Shown here piece after piece: positions 24,072-32,106 of a stretch of 64,000 nt of DNA (positions are counted from its first letter, which is position 1; each line of letters opens with the position of its first letter). Below the pieces are notes generated by a model that had not been told where the DNA came from, searched no databases, and was given only the letters and a program-made list of their open reading frames with translations. The position numbers and the translations under genes are program-made. The DNA comes from Oscillospiraceae bacterium (GTDB lineage Bacteria; Bacillota; Clostridia; Oscillospirales; Acutalibacteraceae): contig SVOB01000001.1 of the NCBI GenBank assembly GCA_015066565.1, forward strand, positions 1,302,001 through 1,366,000, in the 5' to 3' direction.

Positions 24072-26596
24072 TATGCCGTCACCACGCTGTCCGCTTTCTG
24101 CAAGCCGAGTTTTTCAACCGCGTCCTTGCGCATCTGATACTTAAGGATTTTACCTGCCGCGTTCATCGGGAATTCCTTAACGAAATCGACATAGCGGGGA
24201 ACCTTGTGGCGTGCCATACTCTTAGCGACAAAGTCCTTCATTTCCTGCTCAGTCATGGTTTCGCCCTCTTTGAGAATTACGCACGCCATAATCTCCTCGC
24301 CGTACTGCTCGTCGGGAACGCCGATAACCTGAACGTCGCTGACCTTGGGATTTGTATAAATAAATTCCTCAATTTCCTTCGGGTAAATGTTCTCGCCGCC
24401 GCGGATAATCATATCCTTAAGGCGACCCGTGATTTTGTAGTTGCCTTCCTTTGTTCTGCAGGCAAGGTCGCCCGTGTGAAGCCAGCCGTCCTTGTCAATA
24501 GCGGCGGCAGTTGCTTCGGGCATTTTGTAGTAGCCCTTCATAATGTTGTAGCCGCGGGCAACAAATTCGCCCGTAACCTCGTCGGGACAGTCCTCGCCCG
24601 TTTCGGGGTCAACTATCTTACATTCGATTTCGGGCATAGCCCTGCCGACTGTTGAAACACGGACCTCAAGCGAATCGTCGGTTGAGCTCATAGTGCAACC
24701 GGGCGAAGCCTCGGTCTGACCGTAAACGATAACGATTTCACGCATATTCATTTTATTGACAACGTCCTGCATAGCCGAAATCGGGCAGGGGCTTCCCGCC
24801 ATAATACCCGTTCTCATATATGAAAAGTCGGTTTTCGGGAAATCGGGATGCTCAAGCATGGCTATAAACATTGTCGGTACGCCGTGGAAAGCCGTGATAT
24901 GCTCATTATGAATACACGCAAGCGACGGCTTCGGCGAAAAGTAGGGCATGGGCAGAAGCGTTCCGCCGTGAGTCATTGTCGAGGTCATAGCCAAAACCAT
25001 ACCGAAGCAGTGGAACATGGGAACCTGAATCATCATTCTGTCAGCCGTGGACAAATCCATTCTGTCGCCGATACACTTACCGTTGTTTACTATATTGTAA
25101 TGGGTGAGCATAACGCCCTTCGGGAAGCCTGTTGTTCCCGAGGTATACTGCATATTGCAGACGTCGTCGGGCTTTACGAGAGAAGCGATTCGGTAAACCT
25201 CTTCCTTATTAATTTCGCTCGCCCTTTCAAGAGCCTCGTTCCATTCGAGACAGCCCTTCTGTTTAAAGCCGACCGTGATAACGTTTCTTAAAAACGGCAG
25301 ACGCTTTGAGTGGAGGGGCGAGCCTGCCTTTGTGTTTTCAAGCTCGGGACAAAGCTCGGCGATAATTTTTCCGTAGTGGGTGTCCTTTGCGCCCTCGGTA
25401 ATGACGAGGGTGTGAGTGTCGGATTGCTTTAAAAGGTATTCGACCTCGTGAATTTTATAAGCGGTGTTGACCGTTACAAGAACCGCGCCGAGTTTGACTG
25501 TTGCCCAGAAGGTAATAAACCACTGGGGCACGTTTGAAGCCCAGATGGCAACGTGACTTCCCTGTTTAACGCCCATGGCGAGAAGAACCCTTGCGAATTC
25601 GTCGACGTCGTCACGAAACTGCGAATAGGTTCTCGTGTAGTCAAGTGTGGTGTATTTGAAAGCATACTGGTCGGGGAATTCCTCAACCATTCTGTCAAGC
25701 ACCTCGGAAAAGGTTTTTTCGATAAGCAAATCCTTTTTCCAGACGAATTTTCCCGTATGAGCCTTGTTGTAATAAAGCGTTTTTTCATTTTTTGCCGTGT
25801 CGCCGAACTGCTTCATATAATTGACAAAATGGGAGAAGATAATTTCCATATCGTCAATCTCGGGGAACCACTGCGGGTCCCAGACAAGCGAAACGAAGCC
25901 GTCAAAGTTAACCGAACGAAGCGCTTTCATAACCTCGTTCATAGGCAGCTCGCCTTCGCCGACAAGACAGTATTCGTAACCCTCGCCGACTTTTCTTACA
26001 TCGCTTATATGAACGTGCTTAACATAAGCGCCGAGGTTTTTAATAATATCCTTCGGCTCTTCGCCTACGGATTTATATGCCTCGCTGACGTTCCAGAGCG
26101 CCGCAAGATAATCGCTCGCAAAGTTTTCGAGAATATCGCGAAGAACGACCGTGTCGGAGAACATACCCTTTGTTTCGATAAGAAGAACAACCTTGTTTTC
26201 CTCGGCTGTTTTTACCGCTTTTTCAAGAACGGAAGAAACAAAGCCGAACGCTTCGTCTGTTCTTTTTTCGGCTTCCGCGCGAAGTCTGACGTAGGGAATA
26301 TGAAGATTTTTCGCAATTTCAATACAGGCGTTAATCTCATCAAGCGTTTCTTTTTTGCTTTCAGTGTCCGACAGGTCGCAGATTGTGTCAATACAGGTCA
26401 GCTGAAGCTTTTTTTCAAAGAGCTTGCGAAGAGTTGCCGCCGCCGTGTAGTCGTGAAACGCCCCGTTTTTATCGGTGAAAAGGCGGTTGTGGATATTGTG
26501 AAGCTCAATTCCCTTAAAGCCGAGGTCCTCTGCTATAAGGCAGAAGTCGTCAAAGGTGCTGTCGTGCCAACCCTTTGTTGAGAACGAAAGATTCAT
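24071..26596 (-). CDS. TIM-barrel (sugar-phosphate isomerase/epimerase-like) + acyl-CoA ligase fusion
   Basis: An 841-residue two-domain protein. Residues 1-265 read as an AP-endonuclease-2/xylose-isomerase-type TIM barrel (GFKGIELHNIHN near residue 28, LLIETKG near 140, HVHISD near 196, VGEGELP near 212). Some expected metal ligands are altered: the usual W-D-x-x-H is WNVSE. Residues about 290-835 are an AMP-forming acyl-CoA ligase with TSGTTGFPKG (about 485), YGQTE, LHTGD, GRLKDMIIRGGENIYP and the lysine in AAGKILKYQM. GAGGAGG precedes the start, and the gene begins three bases after the LeuA-like stop region. It is expressed under a Leu T-box, so activation of a leucine-related carboxylic acid is my inference. 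This domain pairing is unusual. Confidence 0.88.
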   Translation of the reverse strand: MNLSFSTKGWHDSTFDDFCLIAEDLGFKGIELHNIHNRLFTDKNGAFHDYTAAATLRKLFEKKLQLTCIDTICDLSDTESKKETLDEINACIEIAKNLHIPYVRLRAEAEKRTDEAFGFVSSVLEKAVKTAEENKVVLLIETKGMFSDTVVLRDILENFASDYLAALWNVSEAYKSVGEEPKDIIKNLGAYVKHVHISDVRKVGEGYEYCLVGEGELPMNEVMKALRSVNFDGFVSLVWDPQWFPEIDDMEIIFSHFVNYMKQFGDTAKNEKTLYYNKAHTGKFVWKKDLLIEKTFSEVLDRMVEEFPDQYAFKYTTLDYTRTYSQFRDDVDEFARVLLAMGVKQGSHVAIWASNVPQWFITFWATVKLGAVLVTVNTAYKIHEVEYLLKQSDTHTLVITEGAKDTHYGKIIAELCPELENTKAGSPLHSKRLPFLRNVITVGFKQKGCLEWNEALERASEINKEEVYRIASLVKPDDVCNMQYTSGTTGFPKGVMLTHYNIVNNGKCIGDRMDLSTADRMMIQVPMFHCFGMVLAMTSTMTHGGTLLPMPYFSPKPSLACIHNEHITAFHGVPTMFIAMLEHPDFPKTDFSYMRTGIMAGSPCPISAMQDVVNKMNMREIVIVYGQTEASPGCTMSSTDDSLEVRVSTVGRAMPEIECKIVDPETGEDCPDEVTGEFVARGYNIMKGYYKMPEATAAAIDKDGWLHTGDLACRTKEGNYKITGRLKDMIIRGGENIYPKEIEEFIYTNPKVSDVQVIGVPDEQYGEEIMACVILKEGETMTEQEMKDFVAKSMARHKVPRYVDFVKEFPMNAAGKILKYQMRKDAVEKLGLQKADSVVTA

Positions 26597-26599
26597 CTG

Positions 26600-27976
26600 T
26601 TACGCCTCCTCATAGACGATTTTGTTAATAGCGTTAAGATAAGCGCGGATTGAAGCGCCGATAATATCGGTTGAAATACCGTTGCCGGAATAGACCTTTC
26701 CGCCCGAACGAAGCTTGACTACTGCCGAGCCCATAGCTTCGGTTCCCTCGGTAACAGCCTGAATCTGAAAATCGTCAAGCTCGTAATGACAACCGAGAAT
26801 TTTATCGATAGCGAGAAAAGCCGCGTCAATCGGGCCGTCGCCGATTTCAATGCCCTCAAGAGTTTTTCCGTCTTTTTCAAGAGTGATGTTTGCGCTTGCG
26901 GTGATTATGTTTCCGTTATTTATAACGTAGCTTTTAAGCTTGTAGGTTGCGGGAACCTGAAGGGCGGCGGAAGCGACTATTGCGTCAAGCTCCTTAGCGC
27001 CGACGTTCTTTTTAGAAGCGACCCTTAAAAACTCCTCATAGACCTTTGCGCAATCCTCTTCCGAAAGGTCGTAACCGAGCTTTTTAACCTCGGAAATAAC
27101 AGCCTGCTGAGAGTCGTTTTTATCGAGCCTTATTGATTCCGTGCCCGCTTCGACTGTTACGACCGATTTTTCGTTTTTGGCGTTGTCGGTAATGCGGACT
27201 ATCTGCTTGACGGTACGGTTAAGCTCGGTGAAATTAACGCCCGTTGTTAAAGAATAGGTTTCGCCGCAGTTTTTAATAATTGTTGCGAAGGTTTCAAGCG
27301 AAGCGGTTTCGCCGCCGACAGCGGTTTTAACGCCCGAAGCGCCGTTTCTTACGGCGAGGACTGCCTGGGCCTCGGCAAGACCGTTTTTGTTAGTGCATTT
27401 TACGAAAACGGGAACACCCGACCTGTCGCTTATTTCCTTTGAAAAAGCGGCGAAATCGTCAGGGAACATTGAGCCTGCCGTGTCGCAGACTGTTATACAG
27501 TCAGCGCCCGCGCTTATTGCGTTTTCAATAGCCGAAAAGAGAAAATCCTTTTCGGCTCTTGTTGCGTCAAGAGCGCAGAATTCAACGCAAGCAACCTGCT
27601 TTTTCGCTTCGGAAACGACGTGTGAAATCCACTCAAGCATTTTCGGAGCCTTTTTATGACAGGTGTATTCCATTCCGACAGGGGAGACGGGAAGCTCAAT
27701 TCGGATTAAAGCGTTTTTCGTGTTTGAAAGGGCTTCGCAGGCGAGCGAAACGCTTTCGTCGGTTTTTCCCGCCGCAACGGAAAGAACGCTGTTTTTAACG
27801 AAGGAAGAAACCGTCCGCGCCAATAGAACATCGGTTTTGCTGTTTTCAATTTCGGGCAGCTCAATAACGTCAACCTTTAGCTTTTCAAGCTGACGTGCAA
27901 TTTCAATTTTCTCCTTAAAGGAAAAGCTGTTGTTTTCACGGCAGAGCGTCGTGTCAGCAATTCTGATGTTTTTCAT
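26600..27976 (-). CDS. LeuA-like protein with degenerate catalytic site and intact regulatory domain
   Basis: A 458-residue homologue of 2-isopropylmalate synthase. The start at 27976 follows the T-box leader and an AAGGAAG Shine-Dalgarno; longer readings run through the T-box. The barrel (about 1-280) shows DTTL and FSFKEKIEIARQL, but the catalytic L-R-D-G-E-Q is LCRENN, the metal-binding H-x-H-N-D is KCTNKN (about residue 191), and the GIHQDG linker motif is absent. The C-terminal leucine-binding domain (about 340-458) is well kept: GDGPIDAAFLAID, AVTEGTEAMG and GNGISTDIIGASIRAYLNA. It heads a Leu-T-box operon with a ligase fusion. I infer a leucine-binding pseudoenzyme or an enzyme with changed chemistry rather than ordinary LeuA. 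Confidence 0.8.
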   Translation of the reverse strand: MKNIRIADTTLCRENNSFSFKEKIEIARQLEKLKVDVIELPEIENSKTDVLLARTVSSFVKNSVLSVAAGKTDESVSLACEALSNTKNALIRIELPVSPVGMEYTCHKKAPKMLEWISHVVSEAKKQVACVEFCALDATRAEKDFLFSAIENAISAGADCITVCDTAGSMFPDDFAAFSKEISDRSGVPVFVKCTNKNGLAEAQAVLAVRNGASGVKTAVGGETASLETFATIIKNCGETYSLTTGVNFTELNRTVKQIVRITDNAKNEKSVVTVEAGTESIRLDKNDSQQAVISEVKKLGYDLSEEDCAKVYEEFLRVASKKNVGAKELDAIVASAALQVPATYKLKSYVINNGNIITASANITLEKDGKTLEGIEIGDGPIDAAFLAIDKILGCHYELDDFQIQAVTEGTEAMGSAVVKLRSGGKVYSGNGISTDIIGASIRAYLNAINKIVYEEA

Positions 27977-27999
27977 ACCGATACTTCCTTTCAAATTTA

Positions 28000-28275
28000 A
28001 ATATAAAAAGTCCCCGAGGTCTTGCGACCTCAGGGACGGATTAAACCGCGGTACCACCCTGATTGGTTTTAAAATAAAACCCACTTAGCGAAGTTCAGTC
28101 AAACTCCCTGCCATGATAACGGGGCAAGCCGTAACCGCTTACTGCTTTGGGCGGTTCTGCTCCGGAACGAGGCTCAGTATCCGTTCACGCCGTCTTACAC
28201 CAACCGACGGCTCTCTTTGCCGAATTGAGGATAAAGATTAATTCCTTCGTTGCATTTAATTAAAAATGTAATTGC
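28000..28275 (-). ncRNA. T-box leader 3 (Leu, CUC specifier)
   Basis: Reading the minus strand: GGAATTAATC near the base of Stem I, AAAGAGAGCCGTCGGTTGGTG-type apical motifs (about 28218-28198), then GAG-C-CTC-G-TTCC. CTC (28171-28169) is flanked exactly as a specifier should be, with a following purine and a GGAA/TTCC helix. The T-box AGGGTGGTACCGCGG is at 28060-28046, and a terminator hairpin (28037-28010) with a T-run precedes the start codon at 27976. CUC is the common leucine specifier in Firmicutes. Low charged tRNA-Leu should therefore induce the LeuA-like operon. Confidence 0.93.
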
Positions 28276-28280
28276 TTCGT

Positions 28281-28309
28281 ATTTTAGCACAAAGAAAAAT
28301 TATTGTCAA
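28281..28309 (-). promoter_or_regulatory. Promoter of T-box leader 3
   Basis: Minus-strand TTGACA (28309-28304), 17-base spacer, TAAAAT (28286-28281). Transcription would start about 28275. Confidence 0.85.
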
Positions 28310-28316
28310 CAAGTTT

Positions 28317-28847
28317 TTAAGCGTTTATTTTGTATTCCTCGTTTTCAAGGATTTCAACAACCTTACGGCAGGCTTCGGTTTCCTCTTCGCTTAAATCCTG
28401 CTCTGACGTAATTCTTATTTCGTCGCCGTCCTCAAATCGTATTATCAGGGTCGATGACGGGGCGTCGAGCAGGGTGTAATTGGAATCGGGCTTTTTTGAA
28501 GCTGAATAAAGGTCGGTTATGCTGACTTTTTCAACTATATCGGTAAAGATTCTTCTGTCCGCTTCATATTCGGTTTCGGATTTGCTCTCGGGTGGAAGCC
28601 CGTCTTTTTTTCTTTTGAAGCTGACCTTGCCGTTTTCGTCGGCTTTCGCCTGAATTTCGGTGAAATTACCATCCATACCGCCGCCGCTTATATAATATAC
28701 AGAGGTGATATTTGCGTTAAAGACCATACCGTACTTATCTACAACGCTGTTCTGAACGTGCTTCCAAACGGCAAAAAGTATTAGAGCGATAACCGTAAGC
28801 GCAAGCGCAATAAGTAAAATTTTAGCCCAGGGTTTCATATCTCTCAC
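28317..28847 (-). CDS. Membrane-anchored hypothetical protein
   Basis: A 176-residue protein I do not recognise. A short cytoplasmic start (MRDMKPWAK) is followed by one membrane helix (about residues 8-30), then a soluble, charged extracytoplasmic domain with several beta-strand-like stretches (VFNANITSVYYISGG, SSTLIIRFEDGDEIRIT). There is no lipobox. It lies upstream of the Leu T-box promoter in the same orientation but has its own upstream region and is separated by that leader's promoter, so it may be monocistronic. The codon style matches the chromosome rather than the AT-rich island that begins about 300 bases away. Confidence 0.7.
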   Translation of the reverse strand: MRDMKPWAKILLIALALTVIALILFAVWKHVQNSVVDKYGMVFNANITSVYYISGGGMDGNFTEIQAKADENGKVSFKRKKDGLPPESKSETEYEADRRIFTDIVEKVSITDLYSASKKPDSNYTLLDAPSSTLIIRFEDGDEIRITSEQDLSEEETEACRKVVEILENEEYKINA

Positions 28848-28904
28848 AACCGTTCTTTTATGTTATATAATTATGATAGCATAAAGTAAAAACAAATAAA
28901 AGAA

Positions 28905-28941
28905 AAAAACTCCCGAAACAATACAGTGACGGGAGTTTTTT
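28905..28941. terminator. Terminator on the far side of the guaA island
   Basis: AAAAACTCCCG pairs with CGGGAGTTTTT around a 14-nt loop, with long A and T runs on both sides, so it can act in either direction. Its stem (ACTCCCG) is the same as that of the terminator directly after guaA (36630-36668). It may be the original guaA terminator, displaced by the island. Confidence 0.8.
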
Positions 28942-28972
28942 AATTGTTTATATAAATCAAATTGCCTATTAT

Positions 28973-29014
28973 AATCGCCTTCGCTTTTTCTGCCACCGGC
29001 AGCGCTCGGCGATT
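28973..29014. repeat. Structured repeat, copy A
   Basis: A 42-base unit starting AATCGCC and ending GGCGATT, with an inner CTGCC/GGCAG hairpin. It is almost identical to copy B at 29084-29125 (five substitutions by eye). Probably a REP/BIME-like palindromic repeat at the island edge. Confidence 0.75.
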
Positions 29015-29083
29015 TTGCCCACGAAAAACATAGTCGTACTGCTCGCTTGGAGCGCTTCGCATTACTCCTTGTTTTACACTAAT

Positions 29084-29125
29084 AATCGCCTTCGCTTCAT
29101 CTGCCGCAGGCAGCGCTCGGCGATT
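29084..29125. repeat. Structured repeat, copy B
   Basis: The second copy of the AATCGCC...GGCGATT palindromic unit, in the same orientation, 111 bases after copy A. Its right end touches the 13-base att-like repeat. Confidence 0.75.
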
Positions 29126-29136
29126 ATTCCCACTCT
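29124..29136. repeat. att-like direct repeat, distal copy
   Basis: TTATTCCCACTCT, identical over 13 bases to the guaA 3' end at 36766-36778. Note that copy A of the neighbouring palindromic repeat is followed by a partly similar TTTTGCCCAC, so part of the match could belong to that repeat family. Confidence 0.6.
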
Positions 29137-29325
29137 GCAATAAAACTCTGTTTCTAAACTTTTTTGTTTAGAAATTTTATCTCTTTTTTGCACCTGATTA
29201 TTTGATGTATCCATATTATCCATCGTTACCGATGTACTGTTATCATTTTGTTATCAACCTTGATAACAGCCATAATATTTCACAATCTATTTGCGTAATC
29301 ATTATATCATAGATGATTTTATAAA

Positions 29326-30450
29326 TCAATTAAGTTTAGGAATATATAGTTTTATCCCTTCTGGTAAAGAAAACCTTTTTTTCTTAGTTACAATTCCTAC
29401 TGCTTTTTGCGCTCTAGTGATTGCAACATAAAACTTTGATTTCGTTTCGAACTTTAATGGTTGTGAATTATCAAATATCCAGTTTTCCATATCTTTAGTA
29501 GGATAAATCAACACGCTTTCTCTTGTTAATCCCTTTGAGTTACCCATATTAATAACTTCATTGTTGGGATTGGTTTTTGTTCTTATGTTATGCCGTATTT
29601 GCGTTGCATTATACTCTTGTAGAAACGCATCAACATCGTCTTCTTTAACAACAAAAACCCCTTTGTCACTTGTTTCCTCTTGGTCCTTATAAGCACAAGA
29701 TGGCATATCAGGATAAAGCTGATTAGCTAAAATACAGATGTCTTTGAAGTTTCTATGTGAAACATTTAATGTCTCTTCGTCTATTTCAACAACTTCTGCC
29801 TCCAGATTATCAACTAAAAATTCTTTTATTTTTCCTTCGGAATATTTACTCCATTTCGCTTCTTCATGTGTATGATATGTTACTTGTCTAGGATCTCCGA
29901 CCATTATCAGATTAATAGGAGATTCTATTAAATATTTAATAATACTTAAATCGTAACCCGCTAAATCTTGTACCTCGTCAACAAAAATATAATCAAACAC
30001 TTTTGATAATCTATCAATTACAAGTCCTGATGATTTTTCGTTTTCAAACACCACAAATTTTGCCAACTTATCAGAATATATTTGCATCGAATTGTTAAAA
30101 AAGTGTTCCTTTGTTTCGGTTTCTGCGTTAAAGTATACAGGATTTCCTTTATAATAATACTTTATTCCTGATCGCTGATTTACCAGCATTAGCCCTTTCA
30201 CTACGCCTTCATAAACATAGTTTTGATATGGTTTTACGCCATGCTGTAACAAAAATGAAAACCAAGTTTGTACAATCACATTACTTGGAATAAAACCATT
30301 TATTTCTATGAACTTACGTTTAATTTCACGCTCATTTGCTTCAGTAAAGGTTGTAATCAGCACTGTTTTGTTTTGAATTGTCAAAGACTCGTTAACAAGA
30401 AAGGTTGTTTTTCCTGAACCTGCGGCAGCAATAATTAGTTTATTACTCAT
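29326..30450 (-). CDS. Compact UvrD-like (GajB-like) helicase
   Basis: A 374-residue superfamily 1 helicase/ATPase. Motif I is AAAGSGKTTFLV at the very N-terminus, motif II is FVDEVQDLAGYD near residue 153, motif III is VGDPRQVTYH near residue 188, and motif VI is YVAITRAQKAVG near residue 340. It is much shorter than UvrD/PcrA and appears to lack the accessory 2B insertion. It overlaps the OLD-family gene upstream by eight bases. An OLD-family nuclease next to a UvrD-like helicase is the layout of class 2 OLD pairs, including the Gabija anti-phage system (GajA-GajB). I call it Gabija-like; a looser relative of Gabija is equally possible. Confidence 0.8.
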   Translation of the reverse strand: MSNKLIIAAAGSGKTTFLVNESLTIQNKTVLITTFTEANEREIKRKFIEINGFIPSNVIVQTWFSFLLQHGVKPYQNYVYEGVVKGLMLVNQRSGIKYYYKGNPVYFNAETETKEHFFNNSMQIYSDKLAKFVVFENEKSSGLVIDRLSKVFDYIFVDEVQDLAGYDLSIIKYLIESPINLIMVGDPRQVTYHTHEEAKWSKYSEGKIKEFLVDNLEAEVVEIDEETLNVSHRNFKDICILANQLYPDMPSCAYKDQEETSDKGVFVVKEDDVDAFLQEYNATQIRHNIRTKTNPNNEVINMGNSKGLTRESVLIYPTKDMENWIFDNSQPLKFETKSKFYVAITRAQKAVGIVTKKKRFSLPEGIKLYIPKLN

Positions 30451-32086
30451 CCTTAACAGCCTCCAGGATATAATCAGGAAATACTATTTCTTCATCGGTA
30501 TCAAAGATGGCAAGCGCGCAATCAGTTTTGTTTGATTGCATATATCTCCTCAAGTCAGTGATATCGGTATATTGTTTATTTAACACTTTATTAAACAAAC
30601 TCAAATCATTATTATTGGCCTTTAAAATCTTTGGTTCTAATGTGTTATAGTTGTATTTTTTGCCGCTGATTTGTAAATCCCCTTCGTCTACAACACTATC
30701 AAAACAGATTTTAATGTTTTCTTTAGTGTTTTCACCAAGATAGTTACTATATTTGTTTTTTAGGGCATCAATGTTACCATCATTATCGGTTACAACCGCC
30801 ACATTTATATTTAAGTGTTGTGCTATTTCCAGAAAACGCAAAAATGTTAATCCAACAGATATTACATCGACTTCATCCTCTATTGGAAGTCTACCATTAT
30901 GAGTTTTCATATATGCTTTTTGTACTATTAATTCGTCAGAGTCACCCTCAACCAAGATCGCTTTTTTACATAAAATCAAGCGCAAGGTGTCATAACCCGA
31001 AATCTTTCTAAAAAAGGTTTCCGAAGTCAATTCTGTGAGTTTTGTTATTTTATGATTAGCAAGGAGTAACAGATTTGCTAAACCAAGTTTGTTTGCGACA
31101 AAACTACTGTGTGTTGAAAGAATAATTTGTTTATTATCACACTTATGACCAATTGAAGATATTAAGTAATTTAGTTTTGAGAAAGATAAATGACTTTCCG
31201 GCTCTTCCATTAATATTATTTGAGCATTTTGAGACCTTTTATTAGTTAGTGCCAAGTCAGTTTTAATTATACACTGCGAACCTTTTCCTATGTATCCAAA
31301 AGGCACATCGTTCAATTGTGTTACTAAGCTGTTTTCCCAAGCGTTTTTTGTGCCTAAATCAACAGACAATGATACTTTACCATCTGTCATACTTGATTCT
31401 TCGCTAATTCGTTTATTGATAGCTACAATTGATGAGTCATTTATAAAACCATTCTTCATCTTCCTATGAGCTTGAGCTATTGAAACAATTTCTTCCGCTT
31501 CCAATAAATCTTTAACTATTCTCGATATATAAACATCTGAGCCGTTTTGATATCTGTATTGAGCAGAGTCAATCATAGCGGATTTTACCGGAATGCTTCT
31601 TATCGTGGTTTGCTGTCTGGCAAAAGTCATCCATCTAACATCATAGTATTCAATTGGCAAAGTTATAAGATCTTTTGAAGCAACGGCTTTGCTGTATTCG
31701 GCAGCATATTTATCATCATAATATGCCTCGAATCTAATCCCCTCAACAGAATTCAATCCTTCTGTGTTTCCATTCCCTTCAAAATTCGGGTCAATTGAAT
31801 CTGAAAAATATATTTCAATAAACATACTCGGTAAATCAAGTGGTCTACCATCTTTTACAGATGTTAAATATTCTTTTACAACTTCGTTATTAAACAAATA
31901 TTGAGATAGCTCATTTCTTACGTTCCTTCCGCCATAAAGACCTGTTAACGCCAAATGAATTGCTTCTAATATTGTTGATTTTCCGGAGTCATTATTTCCA
32001 ACCAAAATGTTCAACCCAGCGTTTAATTGTAAATCAAAATCTTTAAAACATTTAAAGTTGTGTATTTTTACTCTATCAATAGCCAT
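30443..32086 (-). CDS. OLD-family ATPase with TOPRIM nuclease domain (GajA-like)
   Basis: A 547-residue overcoming-lysogenization-defect type protein. N-terminal ABC-type ATPase: Walker A GNNDSGKSTILEAIHLAL near residue 32, Walker B ILMEEPESHLS near residue 293, H-loop STHSSF near residue 322. C-terminal TOPRIM: glutamate in LVEGDSDELIV near residue 378 and the DxD in VVTDNDGN near residue 430. Class 2 OLD proteins such as GajA nick DNA and are controlled by nucleotides. The start is 20 bases after the HEPN-like gene and the stop overlaps the helicase gene, so the three are one transcription unit. Both ATPase and nuclease motifs look intact. Confidence 0.88.
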   Translation of the reverse strand: MAIDRVKIHNFKCFKDFDLQLNAGLNILVGNNDSGKSTILEAIHLALTGLYGGRNVRNELSQYLFNNEVVKEYLTSVKDGRPLDLPSMFIEIYFSDSIDPNFEGNGNTEGLNSVEGIRFEAYYDDKYAAEYSKAVASKDLITLPIEYYDVRWMTFARQQTTIRSIPVKSAMIDSAQYRYQNGSDVYISRIVKDLLEAEEIVSIAQAHRKMKNGFINDSSIVAINKRISEESSMTDGKVSLSVDLGTKNAWENSLVTQLNDVPFGYIGKGSQCIIKTDLALTNKRSQNAQIILMEEPESHLSFSKLNYLISSIGHKCDNKQIILSTHSSFVANKLGLANLLLLANHKITKLTELTSETFFRKISGYDTLRLILCKKAILVEGDSDELIVQKAYMKTHNGRLPIEDEVDVISVGLTFLRFLEIAQHLNINVAVVTDNDGNIDALKNKYSNYLGENTKENIKICFDSVVDEGDLQISGKKYNYNTLEPKILKANNNDLSLFNKVLNKQYTDITDLRRYMQSNKTDCALAIFDTDEEIVFPDYILEAVKDE

Positions 32087-32106
32087 TTACTATACCCACT
32101 CAATGA

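Noticed and set aside
25553-26581. A 342-residue plus-strand frame opposite the TIM-barrel/ligase gene.
   Set aside because: The minus-strand protein has clear domains through this region; the opposite frame shows no family signature.
27977-28084. Longer reading of the LeuA-like protein starting at 28084.
   Set aside because: The extra 36 residues are translated from the T-box and terminator of the leader. The ATG at 27976 has a good ribosome site and gives the family N-terminus.
28940-29140. A 66-residue minus-strand frame with an internal repeat (RRALPAADEAKAI-like units).
   Set aside because: It is the translation of the two palindromic DNA repeats and has no ribosome site or homology that I recognise.
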